NCBI RefSeq assembly: GCF_025566985.1 | Contig: NZ_JAOQJD010000002.1 | Coordinates: forward strand, 1 to 64,000 | Source of the DNA: Aedoeadaptatus acetigenes | Lineage (GTDB): Bacteria; Bacillota; Clostridia; Tissierellales; Peptoniphilaceae | Direction of reading: 5' to 3' | DNA: 64,000 nucleotides | Shown here: piece after piece, positions 1-8,508 of the stretch | How the letters are laid out: each line of letters starts with the position of its first letter | How positions within the stretch are numbered: position 1 is the stretch's first letter | Translations under genes and position numbers: made by a program | Notes under the pieces: model-generated | What the model was told of the DNA's origin: nothing | The model's input: only the letters and a program-made list of their open reading frames with translations | Databases searched by the model: none

Positions 1-82
1 CTCGTCCCATGGTTTCCCTCCTTAATTGAATTATACACGATTTGAGGTAGGGGGATGTCCAAATCTTGGGGACCGGGTTATT

Positions 83-113
83 CCGCTCTGAGCTCTTTTC
101 CCCGCCCCCGGGT
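83..113. repeat. Half-hairpin module of the dispersed intergenic repeat family
   Basis: These 31 bases are the exact reverse complement of 46576-46606, where the same sequence forms one arm of a 17-bp GC-rich stem. Here only one arm is present, so the module looks truncated. The bases from 1 to the first gene contain only repeat modules and a terminator; no coding region is supported. Confidence 0.7.
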
Positions 114-220
114 TTAAAAGCCATAAAAGAACATATTTTAAGCGAAGTAGAAAACACCGCGAAATTCCGTCCGCTCCGCATTTTGAAGATCAGCAACCCG
201 CCTTGAGGGGCAGAGGGCGT

Positions 221-351
221 ACAACTATACATCCGTTTCGTGAAGGCTTCGCCTCCCCGAAACGGTGTAAGACTGCATCTGACCTTCCTACGACTCGCTT
301 CGCTCGTCGGGATAGGTCATGAAATCGCAACGCCCTTTTTCCCTCCCCCGG
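221..351 (-). repeat. 131-bp dispersed repeat, inverted copy of 41675-41805
   Basis: The reverse complement aligns end to end with 41675-41805, with only a few differences in the middle. It contains the core GGGCGTTGCGATT next to CCGGGGGAGGGAAAAAG. Beyond 351, bases to about 410 align instead with the reverse complement of roughly 46400-46480 (shared GTTGAAGATA and ATAAAAGGAA pieces), so the locus is a composite of modules found apart elsewhere. Short open frames over this stretch are repeat artefacts. Confidence 0.8.
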
Positions 352-449
352 AAGTATTTGTTGAAGATATGGTGCGTAGGATATAAAAGGAATCCTAAAA
401 GGTGTGCCGCCGAAAGCAACGCCAAAGGTGAGCGAAGAAAATACCGCAG

Positions 450-493
450 CAAAAAACCCACGAGGGGGCTCGTCCGCCCCATCGTGGGTTTTG
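450..493 (-). terminator. Rho-independent terminator of the amino-acid ABC operon
   Basis: On the minus strand an ACCCACGA arm pairs with TCGTGGGT, with a GC-rich inner part, and is followed by a run of Us (A run at 451-456 on the plus strand). It lies about 45 bases after the ATPase stop codon. Confidence 0.8.
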
Positions 494-536
494 CGAAACA
501 TGTTGGTGTGCAAAGGAAAAGAAAGCCTCTCTTCCC

Positions 537-1187
537 TCATGCTACGATCTCTTCTCTCAGTCGTCCTTCTTCGAAGTGCAGTATCCTGTCGGAGATTCGC
601 TCGGCGAAGGCCCGATCGTGAGTCACGACGATCATGCCCATGCCTTTTTCTTTCAGTCGCCCCATGGTTTGGGCCAGCTTGTCGATGGTCTCCGAATCCA
701 GAGCAGAGGTAGGCTCGTCGAAGCAGAGGATTTCCGGCTCCAGCATGCAAGCCCGTACAATGGCCACGCGCTGTTGTTGCCCGCCGGAGAGATTTTTCGG
801 GTATTTGTCTTTTTCCTCATAGATCTCCAGTTCTTTCATGAGCCGCTCGGCCCTTTCTTCCGCTTCCTTTCGATCGATGCCGTGGTAGAGGGGAGCCAGG
901 AGGATGTTCTCCCACACGGTCATTTTCGGAAACAGGTAGTAGCCCTGAAAGACCATGCCGATTTTCTTCGCGTCGGTGGTGCCCACAGGCATCACTTCGC
1001 CGTCGAAGGCGACGGTGCCGGCATCGTAGGTTTCCAGGCCGTTGAGGCAGCGGAGAAAGGTGGTCTTTCCCTGGCCACTTTTGCCTGCAATGGTCACGAT
1101 CTCATCGGAGGTAAAGGTGAGGTCGATGTCGCTCCAAATGCAGCGATCGCCAAAGCTCTTTTTTAAATTGTCCACGGAAATTTTCAT
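537..1187 (-). CDS. Polar amino-acid ABC transporter, ATP-binding subunit (GlnQ/HisP type)
   Basis: This cytoplasmic ATPase of 216 residues powers an amino-acid importer. Visible motifs in order are Walker A GKSGQGKT near residue 36, Q-loop VFQGYY near 80, signature LSGGQQQRVAI near 133, Walker B EILCFDEPTSALD near 153 and the H-loop VVTHD near 188. The length is slightly below the usual 240 of the family, without a missing motif. Its ATG overlaps the permease stop (ATGA), so the two are translationally coupled. It is the last gene of binding protein-permease-ATPase. The family call is firm; the exact amino acid carried cannot be read from the sequence. Confidence 0.95.
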   Translation of the reverse strand: MKISVDNLKKSFGDRCIWSDIDLTFTSDEIVTIAGKSGQGKTTFLRCLNGLETYDAGTVAFDGEVMPVGTTDAKKIGMVFQGYYLFPKMTVWENILLAPLYHGIDRKEAEERAERLMKELEIYEEKDKYPKNLSGGQQQRVAIVRACMLEPEILCFDEPTSALDSETIDKLAQTMGRLKEKGMGMIVVTHDRAFAERISDRILHFEEGRLREEIVA

Positions 1188-1828
1188 GACGCTTCAATCT
1201 TCCTCTCTGCGTGTCTCAAAAGCAAGGTCAACAGACCGACGACGATAAGATAAACCACCCCGACGTAAATATAGGGAAGGATGGACGACATGGTGTTGGA
1301 GACGGATTTGGCCGCCTTCAAAATGTCCATGACGCCGAGGATATAGACAAGGGACGTGTCCTTGACCAGGGTAATGACTTCGTTGGAGTAAGCGGGGAAA
1401 CTTCGCTGGATGACCACGGGAAGGATGACTTTAAAGAAGGTGTAGGGCTTGGAAAGGCCCAGGACCTTTCCCGCTTCCCACTGCCCGGGGTCGATGGATT
1501 GAATCCCGCCCCGCAAGATTTCCGCCAAGTAGGCGGTGTAATTGAGCACAAAGGCCAGAAAGATGGAGGTAAACCGGCCCAGGGTAATGCCCGCAGGCAA
1601 AAGGGGCAGCCCGAAAAATACGAACATTAATTGAAGGAGCAAGGGCGTCGCCCGCATAATATAAATGTAAATCGCCGCGATCTTCGATATAATGGGGTTA
1701 CGGGACAAGCGCGCCCAGGCCACCGGGATACAAAGGATGGACGATAATACGATGGTCACGGCAAATACCGACGCCGTCACTTTCATTCCTTCCCCCAACA
1801 AGGGGATTAAACGTTCAAGTACTTCCAA
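1184..1828 (-). CDS. Polar amino-acid ABC transporter permease (HisM/GlnP type)
   Basis: This is an inner-membrane permease of 214 residues with about five hydrophobic segments. The cytoplasmic EAA loop that docks on the ATPase is visible as QWEAGKVLGLSKPYTFFKVILP-like sequence near residues 112-132. The start appears to be TTG (protein begins MEVLERL), following a CTCC/GGAGG-type site in the short gap after the binding-protein gene. Only one permease gene is present, so a homodimer is expected. It overlaps the ATPase start by four bases. Confidence 0.93.
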   Translation of the reverse strand: MEVLERLIPLLGEGMKVTASVFAVTIVLSSILCIPVAWARLSRNPIISKIAAIYIYIMRATPLLLQLMFVFFGLPLLPAGITLGRFTSIFLAFVLNYTAYLAEILRGGIQSIDPGQWEAGKVLGLSKPYTFFKVILPVVIQRSFPAYSNEVITLVKDTSLVYILGVMDILKAAKSVSNTMSSILPYIYVGVVYLIVVGLLTLLLRHAERKIEAS

Positions 1829-1847
1829 AACTGCCTCCTGCTATCTT

Positions 1848-2681
1848 TTAGTCGGCGAAATACTTGCTGTAAATTTCGTCGTAGGTGCCGTTGTCTTTCA
1901 GCGTCTTCAGCGCCTTGTTCAGTGCTTCTTGTAAAGCCACATCGTCTTTGCGCATACCGACGGCAAATTGTTCTTCGCCGAAGTTGTCTTCCAAGACCTT
2001 GTAGTTTTCTTCGCCGTTTTGCTTCATGTAGTAGCGGGCCAACACTTCGTCCACGACGATGGCGTCGCAGCGCTTCGCTTCGATGTCTTTAAAGCATTCG
2101 TTGTTGGTTGCGTATTCGACCGGCGGCTCGGCCAGTGCCTTAACAAAAGCATCGTCCTTCATGACGGCTTCCAGTGCGGAAGATTCGCCTTGCACGGTGA
2201 CGCGCTTGCCGGCCAAGTCGGCTTTGGAATTTACGGGAGAATCCTTCAGGGTAATAATGATTTGGCGATTGTCCATGTATGGATCCGAAAAGAGCACTTT
2301 CTTTTGACGCTCGGGGGTAATGGAGAAGCCGTTCCACAGGAGGTCTACATTGCCCGATTCAAGTTCCGATTCCTTCACGGTCCAGTCGATGGGTTGGCAT
2401 TCGATCTTGATGCCCATTTCTTCGGCGGCCTTTTTCGCCAGGTCTACGTCGAAGCCGACGATATTGCCTTTTTCGTCGCGGAAGCCCATGGGAGCGAAGG
2501 TGTCGTCCATACCTAAGACGTAGGTCTTGCTCTTGTCGAGTTCTGCTGCGGCTTCCTGTTTTGCATTGCCCGAGTTGTTTGCTGCGTCATTGGCTGCTTT
2601 ATCCGCCGGCTTCGCGCCGCCGGAACATCCCACAAGCAAAAGCATCATCAGTGCGGTCAGGGTAAAAAGTTTTTTCTTCAT
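1848..2681 (-). CDS. Polar amino-acid ABC transporter substrate-binding lipoprotein
   Basis: The protein has 277 residues. A lipoprotein signal ends in the lipobox LLVGC (Cys 19), followed by an Ala/Asn-rich linker to about residue 50. The rest is an SBP_bac_3 fold: FAPMGFRDEKGNIVGFDVDLAKK near 62-85, a WNGFSITPER strand near 112 and DAIVVDE near 207. This family delivers polar or basic amino acids to the HisM/GlnQ-type complex. It is the first gene of the operon and has its own upstream promoter (2738-2766). The ligand is not determinable here. Confidence 0.94.
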   Translation of the reverse strand: MKKKLFTLTALMMLLLVGCSGGAKPADKAANDAANNSGNAKQEAAAELDKSKTYVLGMDDTFAPMGFRDEKGNIVGFDVDLAKKAAEEMGIKIECQPIDWTVKESELESGNVDLLWNGFSITPERQKKVLFSDPYMDNRQIIITLKDSPVNSKADLAGKRVTVQGESSALEAVMKDDAFVKALAEPPVEYATNNECFKDIEAKRCDAIVVDEVLARYYMKQNGEENYKVLEDNFGEEQFAVGMRKDDVALQEALNKALKTLKDNGTYDEIYSKYFAD

Positions 2682-2737
2682 GATTGGTTTTTCCTTTCTC
2701 TGTTTATCGCTTTACTACGGTAAATCATCATGGACTT

Positions 2738-2766
2738 ATAATACATGCTTTCTGCCCACTTGTAAA
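2738..2766 (-). promoter_or_regulatory. Sigma-70-type promoter for the amino-acid ABC operon
   Basis: On the minus strand TTTACA and TATTAT are separated by exactly 17 bases, about 55 bases before the lipoprotein ATG. The hexamers are close to consensus. Confidence 0.65.
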
Positions 2767-2807
2767 GCCCTTTTTTAAAAATATATTGTATAGGCGAATT
2801 TTCGCCT
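2760..2807 (+). promoter_or_regulatory. Possible divergent promoter and leader palindrome for the ClC gene
   Basis: TTGTAA and TATATT lie about 16 bases apart on the plus strand, and the -35 element overlaps that of the divergent ABC promoter. Just downstream AGGCGAA-TT-TTCGCCT (2792-2807) is a perfect palindrome that could be an operator or a leader hairpin. I looked for a fluoride riboswitch and did not recognise one. Confidence 0.35.
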
Positions 2808-2855
2808 GCTCTTTTATGTACACCGTTTCTTTCGTCCGTTGGGAAAGGAGTTTTC

Positions 2856-4373
2856 ATGGATACCCACCACGCGACAAATTACGATCACAATCGCCTGCGC
2901 ATGCACCTGGTCTTCGGCGGCTTCATCGTCGGCCTGGCCTCGGGCATGATTTCCGTTTTATACCGCTTTACCTTAGGCAAGCTCGACGACGCGCGGATGC
3001 TTCTCTACGCGAGCGTCACCCCCTCCCGCATCGCCCTTATGCTCGGGCTGTTTCTCGCCATGGCCGTGGCCATGCACCTTCTACTTAATTGGTCGCCCCT
3101 AAGCGGCGGCAGCGGCATCCCCCAAATTCGCGGCGAGCTTTTAGGCAAGGCCGACATCGCCCCGGTGCCCACCCTGATTTCAAAATTCTTCGGCGGCGCC
3201 ATGGCCGCCTTCTCCGGCCTCACCCTCGGGCGGGAAGGCCCTTCCATTCAATTGGGCGGCACCTTGGCGAAACTCCTCGCCAAAGCCTTCCGCGCATCGG
3301 AAATGGAAGAGCGCTACTTCATCACCGCCGGGGCCTCCGCCGGTCTCGCCGCGGCCTTTAACGCCCCCCTGGCCGGCGCCCTCTTCGCCCTGGAAGAGCT
3401 CCATAAAAGCTTCTCCCACTACTTCGTCGTGCCTTGCATCGTGGCCTCTGTTGTGGCCAACTGGATCAGCTTCCGCATCCTGGGCATGGAGCCCGCCTTC
3501 TCCTTTCCCATGAAAGAAATGCTCCCCGTAGGCATGATCTGGGCCCCCGTCCTCGTGGGCATCGTCGGCGGCATCTTCGGCGCCGTTTTCAACAAAGGCC
3601 TGCTCTTTGCGAGCACGCGCATGAAGCGGCTCCCCGTCCCTCGCTACCTCATTATCTTTTTCGCCATGGTCCTCGCCCTTTTGGCCGGCCTCTACAACCC
3701 CATCCTCTTAGGCGGCGGCCACGGCCTCATCGAGCATTTGGCCACCACCACCGTCGCCGCCAAGGCCCTTATCGCCTTCTTCGCCATCCGCATGCTCCTC
3801 GTCTGGACCGGCTACGGCTCCGGCGCCCAAGGCGGCATCTTCCTCCCCGTGCTCACCCTGGGCGCCCTCATCGGCGCCCTCCTCCACGGCGTCTTCATCG
3901 GCACAGACATCTACTACGCCAACTTCCTCTACTTGGGCATGGCCGCCATCCTCTCCTCCGTGGTGCAGGCCCCCCTCCTCTCCATCCTCCTCGTCTCGGA
4001 AATGAGCGGTACCATGCTGCAAATGATCTCCGTCACCACCACCGCCATGATCGCCTACATCGTCGCCCAACTCTTGAAGAGCGGCCCCATTTACGAATCC
4101 CTCTACGAAAACATGTTTCAAAAAGACATCGGCAAACTCCACGACGACTACACCATGCAATACTTCCTCGTTCCCGGCGACGCCAACTATGTCAACGTCC
4201 CCCTGAAAAGCCTCCACATCCCCCATCACCCCATCATCGCCTCCGTGCAGCGGGAAGACATCACCTTCACCCCCAACGCCGACACTACCCTGGAAGGGGG
4301 CGACGAACTCCTCGTCCTCTGCGAAGAGCGGCACCTGGAAGCTTTGGCCCAATTTTTCGGAGATGCAGAATGA
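2856..4373 (+). CDS. ClC-family chloride/proton antiporter with C-terminal TrkA-C domain
   Basis: This integral membrane transporter has 505 residues and many hydrophobic helices. All three ion-path signatures are present: GSGIPQ near residue 88, GREGPSIQLGG near 128 (its Glu is the external gate of the coupled transporters) and GAQGGIFLP near 325. The gating Glu argues for an exchanger rather than a channel. The last ~80 residues (FLVPGDANYVNVPLKSL onward) look like a TrkA-C/RCK-C cytosolic domain. The start follows GGAAAGGAG with suitable spacing. It overlaps the next gene by ATGA. A role in anion balance or acid resistance is inferred from family only. Confidence 0.93.
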   Translation: MDTHHATNYDHNRLRMHLVFGGFIVGLASGMISVLYRFTLGKLDDARMLLYASVTPSRIALMLGLFLAMAVAMHLLLNWSPLSGGSGIPQIRGELLGKADIAPVPTLISKFFGGAMAAFSGLTLGREGPSIQLGGTLAKLLAKAFRASEMEERYFITAGASAGLAAAFNAPLAGALFALEELHKSFSHYFVVPCIVASVVANWISFRILGMEPAFSFPMKEMLPVGMIWAPVLVGIVGGIFGAVFNKGLLFASTRMKRLPVPRYLIIFFAMVLALLAGLYNPILLGGGHGLIEHLATTTVAAKALIAFFAIRMLLVWTGYGSGAQGGIFLPVLTLGALIGALLHGVFIGTDIYYANFLYLGMAAILSSVVQAPLLSILLVSEMSGTMLQMISVTTTAMIAYIVAQLLKSGPIYESLYENMFQKDIGKLHDDYTMQYFLVPGDANYVNVPLKSLHIPHHPIIASVQREDITFTPNADTTLEGGDELLVLCEERHLEALAQFFGDAE

Positions 4374-5461
4374 AACGACTCTTTCCTCTTCTCGCCCTTT
4401 TGCTCCTTATAGGCTGCACAAAACAAGCTGCAAATGACGCCGCCACCATCGGCGTCTTCGAGCCCCAACAAGGCCTCTACGGCGAAACGGGCCAAGACAC
4501 CCGGCGCGGCGTCGAGCTCGCCCACCGCCTGCGCCCCGTGGCCGGCGGCAAAAAAATCGAACTCGCCCTCTACGACACCAAGAGCCAATCCATGGAAGCC
4601 GCAAACGGCGTCAGCGTCCTCTCCGACGGCGGCGCCCTGGCCCTGATCGGCACCTTCGGCACCGACAGCATGAACCGCGCCCGCCCCGTCATCAAAGCGG
4701 CGAAAATCCCCACCGTCACCGGCTCCACCGCCGCCGACCTGGACAGAGACTACTGGATCACCCCCGTGTGCATGAACGACGACGAACAAGCCCGCGCCAT
4801 GGCCGCCTTTTCGGCAAACACCCTGGGCCTCAGAGACATCGCCGTCGTCGTGGACGCGGAAACAGGCTACGGCAACGACCTGGCCTACGCCTTCATCCAC
4901 AGCCTCCCAAGCTACGTGCGCACCTACCGCATCGACTACCACACCGGCGAAACCCGCTTCGCCCGGGAAGTCGCCCGGCTGAAAAAATACCCCGTCGACG
5001 GCATCTACTGCCCCGGCGATGCCGCCGCAAGCGCCTACTTCATCCGCGCCGTAAAAGACGCCGGCATCCGCGTCCCCCTTCTGGGCGCCGATCGCTGGGA
5101 AAACCCCTCCTTTAAAGAAATCGGCCGAGACGCCGTGGAAGACGCGTACTTCACCGCCCACTACGCCCGCTACGAAACATTCAATCAGGCCTCCGACGCC
5201 TTCCTCCTCGCCTACGAAAAAGCATACGACCGCGCCCCCACAAGCTACGCCGCCATGGGCTACGACGCCTACAACCTCATCGCCGACGCCATGAACGACG
5301 TGGGCCCCGATCGAGAGGCTATCGCCCGCTACCTCCGCCGCCTCAACACCTTCGACGGCGCCCTGGGCATTAACAAACGCCATACGACGAGAAACGTACC
5401 CATTATGCGGCAAAGGGGCAATAAGGCAAATTACGTGACCACTGTGGAAGTGGCATCCTAA
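4370..5461 (+). CDS. Branched-chain-type (Peripla_BP_6) substrate-binding lipoprotein, orphan
   Basis: The protein has 363 residues. The start chosen is ATG in the ATGA overlap with the ClC gene; the frame stays open far upstream but only because of the ClC codon bias. A lipobox LLLIGC gives Cys near residue 16. The body resembles the LivJ/amide-binding family: an early GVFEPQQGLYGETGQDTRRG strand-helix unit, IGTFGTDSMNRARPVI near 85, VTGSTAADLD near 110 and YAAMGYDAYN near 305. No permease or ATPase lies nearby, so it either serves a transporter elsewhere or acts as a sensor. Coupling to a ClC gene is unusual and has no clear explanation. Confidence 0.88.
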   Translation: MKRLFPLLALLLLIGCTKQAANDAATIGVFEPQQGLYGETGQDTRRGVELAHRLRPVAGGKKIELALYDTKSQSMEAANGVSVLSDGGALALIGTFGTDSMNRARPVIKAAKIPTVTGSTAADLDRDYWITPVCMNDDEQARAMAAFSANTLGLRDIAVVVDAETGYGNDLAYAFIHSLPSYVRTYRIDYHTGETRFAREVARLKKYPVDGIYCPGDAAASAYFIRAVKDAGIRVPLLGADRWENPSFKEIGRDAVEDAYFTAHYARYETFNQASDAFLLAYEKAYDRAPTSYAAMGYDAYNLIADAMNDVGPDREAIARYLRRLNTFDGALGINKRHTTRNVPIMRQRGNKANYVTTVEVAS

Positions 5462-5472
5462 GGCCGGCACGC

Positions 5473-5507
5473 AAAAAGACCACCGACACCCGTCGATGGT
5501 CTTTTTT
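5473..5507 (+). terminator. Rho-independent terminator after the ClC/lipoprotein pair
   Basis: GACCACCGAC pairs with GTCGATGGTC (one mismatch), flanked by A and T runs. The A run on the other side lets it also end transcription of the convergent protease gene. Confidence 0.8.
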
Positions 5508-5525
5508 CATGTCAAACAAAGGGAC

Positions 5526-6683
5526 TTAATAGCGCGTATATTCGGCAACCTTCTTTTCGATATAATGAACCACTAAGCGCCCGTTTTCCAGCTCCGGACC
5601 CTTGTTGGCCCCTTTGGTGGGGATGCCTTCCAGGCTCACGTAATTGCTTCGTCGCAATTCCAATTCTCCGGTGGAGGGATTCAGGCGTACATTCCTGTAC
5701 TCGCCTACAAAGTAATCACCGGTTTCTACGACACGACCGGTTTTCCGCACCAAATACGTCCCATTGGGGTTTTTCGAAATACGGAAAGTAGCCTCTACAT
5801 TGTAAATCGCCCCGGTGCTCGGTTTACGTATATAATCGTGACCGATCCAGCTTCCCACAAAGCCTTCGCCGGGCTTTTGATCGTACTTGCCGAACTCGTC
5901 GTACTTAAACTTCAACTGATCGTTGTCCTGGCGAATTTGCACGACCTTGGCCTTCCGGTCCACGGTCTTTTCCTTGGCCACAAACTTGTCCAGGGCCGTG
6001 ACGCGGGCGCCCTTTAAGTTTTCACCGCGAAGGGCATAGCCGAAGGGATCCTTGTTCAAATACAGATCCCGCTCGCCGCTGCCTTCCACTTCCACGGCAT
6101 TCCACTTAAACATCTTATTGGTCGCATCTTCACCCATGCTCACCCAATACTTGCCCGTCTGATCCTTCATGTGGAAGGTGCCCTTGCCCGCTTCCACCGT
6201 GGTAGGCCGCTCCGTTTCAAAGGCTAAATAGTAGTCCTTGCCGCGAATGGCAATATTTCCTCCGGCAAAAGAATACACCTTATACACCGACTTCGCCGGT
6301 ACCGTATAGATATACGTATCTTCATCCGGCACCACTTCGGCATTCTTGGGATCCAGGACCCAGGATTCGGAACCGCTCTTCACGGCAACCTTTTGCTTGC
6401 CCCTTACAATAAACTGCGTGGGAGTATTCGTCGGCGTCGGATTCGCCCCCTTCATAATCGTGTTCGTGGGGAAGGCATAAGAATAGGCCACCACGATCCG
6501 CCCGGACCCGCCGGAAGCCGTCGTCGCAGACTTCGCGACCATGCGGTTCGTGCCCAAGTCGATCACGACTTCCTTTTGATCCAAGCCGATGTAATTCGGG
6601 TCATACACCTTCAGGCGCAGCACATTGCCCTCTTGCACGTAATCGTAAATCGCATTGGCATGGCCCACATACCGGCCGCCCAT
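5526..6683 (-). CDS. C-terminal half of the split SLH cysteine protease
   Basis: This half has 385 residues and starts at an internal Met with no ribosome site, so it is probably not a true start. It begins GRYVGHANAIYDYVQ, then KVYDPNYIG: the GHA and DPN motifs fit the catalytic His and Asn/Asp of a papain-like protease whose Cys is in the upstream frame. The rest is a beta-rich region of unknown function with no anchoring motif. It has no signal peptide of its own. Expression is doubtful unless the TAA is read through, and TAA is not a known recoding stop for selenocysteine or pyrrolysine. Confidence 0.7.
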   Translation of the reverse strand: MGGRYVGHANAIYDYVQEGNVLRLKVYDPNYIGLDQKEVVIDLGTNRMVAKSATTASGGSGRIVVAYSYAFPTNTIMKGANPTPTNTPTQFIVRGKQKVAVKSGSESWVLDPKNAEVVPDEDTYIYTVPAKSVYKVYSFAGGNIAIRGKDYYLAFETERPTTVEAGKGTFHMKDQTGKYWVSMGEDATNKMFKWNAVEVEGSGERDLYLNKDPFGYALRGENLKGARVTALDKFVAKEKTVDRKAKVVQIRQDNDQLKFKYDEFGKYDQKPGEGFVGSWIGHDYIRKPSTGAIYNVEATFRISKNPNGTYLVRKTGRVVETGDYFVGEYRNVRLNPSTGELELRRSNYVSLEGIPTKGANKGPELENGRLVVHYIEKKVAEYTRY

Positions 6684-6692
6684 ATCCCAGAA

Positions 6693-7814
6693 TTAAGCCA
6701 ACTGCACCGTGGTGTTCTTCGCCTTCGCCTGATCCACCATGGCCTTTATATTCGCGGCGTAAGTCGAAAGATCCTGCGTATTCCTCTTAACCCGGTCGAA
6801 ATTCCAACCGATGCCGTTGTTGTTGCGGTTATTAATATGCGTCCGCGTGTTTTGCATGTTTTGATGCAGATTAATCACCGACTGCGCCTTGTAATTGCTT
6901 TGCGCTTCCAAATCCCCGATCGCCGAGCGCGCGGGAACGTTGAGATTGTTCACCGGCAAGCGGCCTTCCTTATAAAGGCCCGCCGTCGCCGTAAAGCCAT
7001 AGCAAGAACCGCTCCAGCCGCCCCGCATGGACCGACGGATTTCCTGGGCGTCCGTCGTATTGAAAAACTTCGCCGCACGCTGCAAGACATCGGAATTAAT
7101 CTGATAGCCCTTGCCGAAATTCGACGGCTCATTGATGAAATTCCAATTCCAATTGCCGGAAGGCGACGGTGTCGGCGCGGGCTCCGGACCCAAATCGGGA
7201 TGCAAGTGATTGGCCGAAACCGTCACCACTTCCGCCCGCGTCATGCTACCCTCGGGGCGGAACGTCCCGTCGGGATAGCCTTGAATCAAATTATGTGTCT
7301 TCGACGCGCCCACAGCTCCCCGCAGCTCTTCCTTCACGGAATCGTAATCCGCAAACTGACGGGCCGCTTCCGCATCGTCGTCCCACTTTTGAACGACGGC
7401 AAAAATCCGCACCGCTTCCTGACGCTCGATCTTTTCACCGGATTTCAGGCTTTGCCCTTCACCCGATCCTAAGTAACCGGCCTGTACGCCCTTCTTTACC
7501 TCGGTATAAAACCAATCGTCCTCCTTTACGTCCGAATAATTCACCGTCACTTCCTTGGAAGAAAGCGCCGGATCGTGAAGCTGCGGCGTAAATTCATTGA
7601 CGATGCGATAATACTCCGCATTGCTCACAGGCGCATCGGGACGAAACGTGCCGTCGGGATACCCCTTCAAATACCCTTCCTTCGCGGCCCACACAATCGT
7701 GCGCTCCGCCCAGTGGCCCTTGACATCCTTAAAGCCCTCCGCCCGCACAAGCGTCGGCACCTGAACAAAGACCAGGATCAGAGCCAGAAGGACCGATAGA
7801 TACCTCTTTTTCAC
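6693..7814 (-). CDS. SLH-domain protein, N-terminal half of a split cysteine protease
   Basis: This half has 373 residues. A signal peptide ends near VRAEG (residue 26). Three SLH repeats follow: FKDVKGHWAERTIVWAAKEG near 27, YSDVKEDDWFYTEVKKG near 93 and a third ending in GYPDGTFRPEGSMTRAEVV near 185. They should tether the protein to pyruvylated secondary wall polymer. After a Pro-rich linker comes GSCYGFTATAG near residue 265, which looks like the nucleophile-Cys motif of C1-type (papain-like) peptidases. The frame then stops at TAA before the catalytic His. If translated alone it would be a wall-bound fragment without protease activity. Confidence 0.8.
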   Translation of the reverse strand: MKKRYLSVLLALILVFVQVPTLVRAEGFKDVKGHWAERTIVWAAKEGYLKGYPDGTFRPDAPVSNAEYYRIVNEFTPQLHDPALSSKEVTVNYSDVKEDDWFYTEVKKGVQAGYLGSGEGQSLKSGEKIERQEAVRIFAVVQKWDDDAEAARQFADYDSVKEELRGAVGASKTHNLIQGYPDGTFRPEGSMTRAEVVTVSANHLHPDLGPEPAPTPSPSGNWNWNFINEPSNFGKGYQINSDVLQRAAKFFNTTDAQEIRRSMRGGWSGSCYGFTATAGLYKEGRLPVNNLNVPARSAIGDLEAQSNYKAQSVINLHQNMQNTRTHINNRNNNGIGWNFDRVKRNTQDLSTYAANIKAMVDQAKAKNTTVQLA

Positions 7815-7934
7815 AATAACTCCTTTCTAAAACCATGAAACACCCGCGAAGAGAGAAAATCCCCCGCGAGACACGACGGCGATCAGCCGGGAAATGGTTT
7901 TCCATATAGATAACCGACCTCCGCCGCGTCATCT

Positions 7935-8445
7935 TTAATAATCATAATATTAGAGGTAAGGGGAGTCAATGGGAAAGAGAGGGGATTTTATTGTTTTATC
8001 TTTTTCCCTTGCACATTTTATCTTTGCATCCGAAAGATTTGTAAAGAACACTTCGTACAAAAGATTTAGACTGCACTACGCACGAGCGATATTTCTTCTT
8101 TGATTTAAATAGATTCTTTTATGGGTCTGAGACCCGGGGAAGGCGAAGCCTTATCGAAACGGGTGTATAGTTGTAATGCCCGTCGGCATATGATTTGTAT
8201 TGAGCCGCGTCACGGAAGTGGAATTAAGCATTAGGAACAGATTACTTGAAAAAGACAATGCTTGCCCAGCGCACTTTTTTTATAAACACAGCTCCACAGG
8301 AATCACATACCCCTCGAATTCGAGGGGTTAATCGAGATATTGTCTGCTCGCGAATACCTGAATGTTCAAGTTTGGTGCAAACTTTCAATCAGATGACTCA
8401 ATCAGAACCGCCAACTTCGCCGGTGGTTAATTCATGCTGAAGCGC
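7935..8445. other. Gene-free stretch with repeat modules and an 18-bp palindrome
   Basis: No coding region is supported. Bases about 8128-8180 (GCGAAGCCTT...CGAAACGG.TGTATAGTTGTA) match the 41770-41806 module. At 8285-8303 the flank ACACAGCTCCACAGGAATC precedes a perfect palindrome CCCCTCGAATTCGAGGGG (8310-8327). The same flank with different palindromes occurs at about 12172, 42011-42032 and 46790. Confidence 0.6.
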
Positions 8446-8482
8446 ACAAAAAATCGAGCAAGCGAAATGCCTACTCGATTAA
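8446..8482 (-). terminator. Terminator of the AlbA-domain gene
   Basis: ATCGAGT and CTCGAT arms (minus strand) are followed by a T run. The same ATCGAG/CTCGAT design recurs at 43451 and 44911. Confidence 0.6.
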
Positions 8483-8508
8483 GTCCAATTTTATTGAGTC
8501 ACTCTACT

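Larger units (their letters stand above)
5526..7814 (-). pseudogene. SLH-domain papain-like cysteine protease gene split by one in-frame TAA
   Basis: The two open frames 6693-7814 and 5526-6683 lie in the same reading frame. Only one TAA (6693-6695) and three sense codons separate them. Joined, they encode about 762 residues: signal peptide, three SLH repeats, a protease domain and a C-terminal region. The stop falls inside the protease domain between the Cys and His motifs, so the gene looks recently inactivated. A sequencing error or assembly artefact would look the same. Confidence 0.75.

Noticed and set aside
190..750. Open frames over the left repeat region and opposite the ATPase gene
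   Set aside because: They cover repeat modules and the complement of the ABC ATPase; no ribosome site, no recognisable domain.
2790..2855. Fluoride riboswitch before the ClC gene
   Set aside because: Only a simple palindrome is seen; the conserved fluoride-aptamer core was not recognised, and the protein has the standard ClC filter rather than that of fluoride exporters.
3708..4352. Minus-strand frame opposite the ClC gene
   Set aside because: Composition (Gly/Asp/Glu/His-rich) is typical of the antisense of GC-rich third-position codons.
3434..4369. Long open frame running through the ClC gene into the lipoprotein gene
   Set aside because: It is in frame with the lipoprotein, but the first 312 codons are Arg/Pro-rich shadow of the ClC gene; the lipoprotein signal peptide begins at 4370.
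4226..5470. 414-codon minus-strand frame opposite the lipoprotein
   Set aside because: Same antisense bias; no start signal and it crosses two real genes.
6690..6696. Stop-codon read-through with selenocysteine or pyrrolysine in the SLH protease
   Set aside because: The stop is TAA, which is not used for either, and no recoding hairpin was noticed.
8246..8440. Small plus-strand frame of 64 codons
   Set aside because: It spans the repeat palindrome and has no domain or clear ribosome site.
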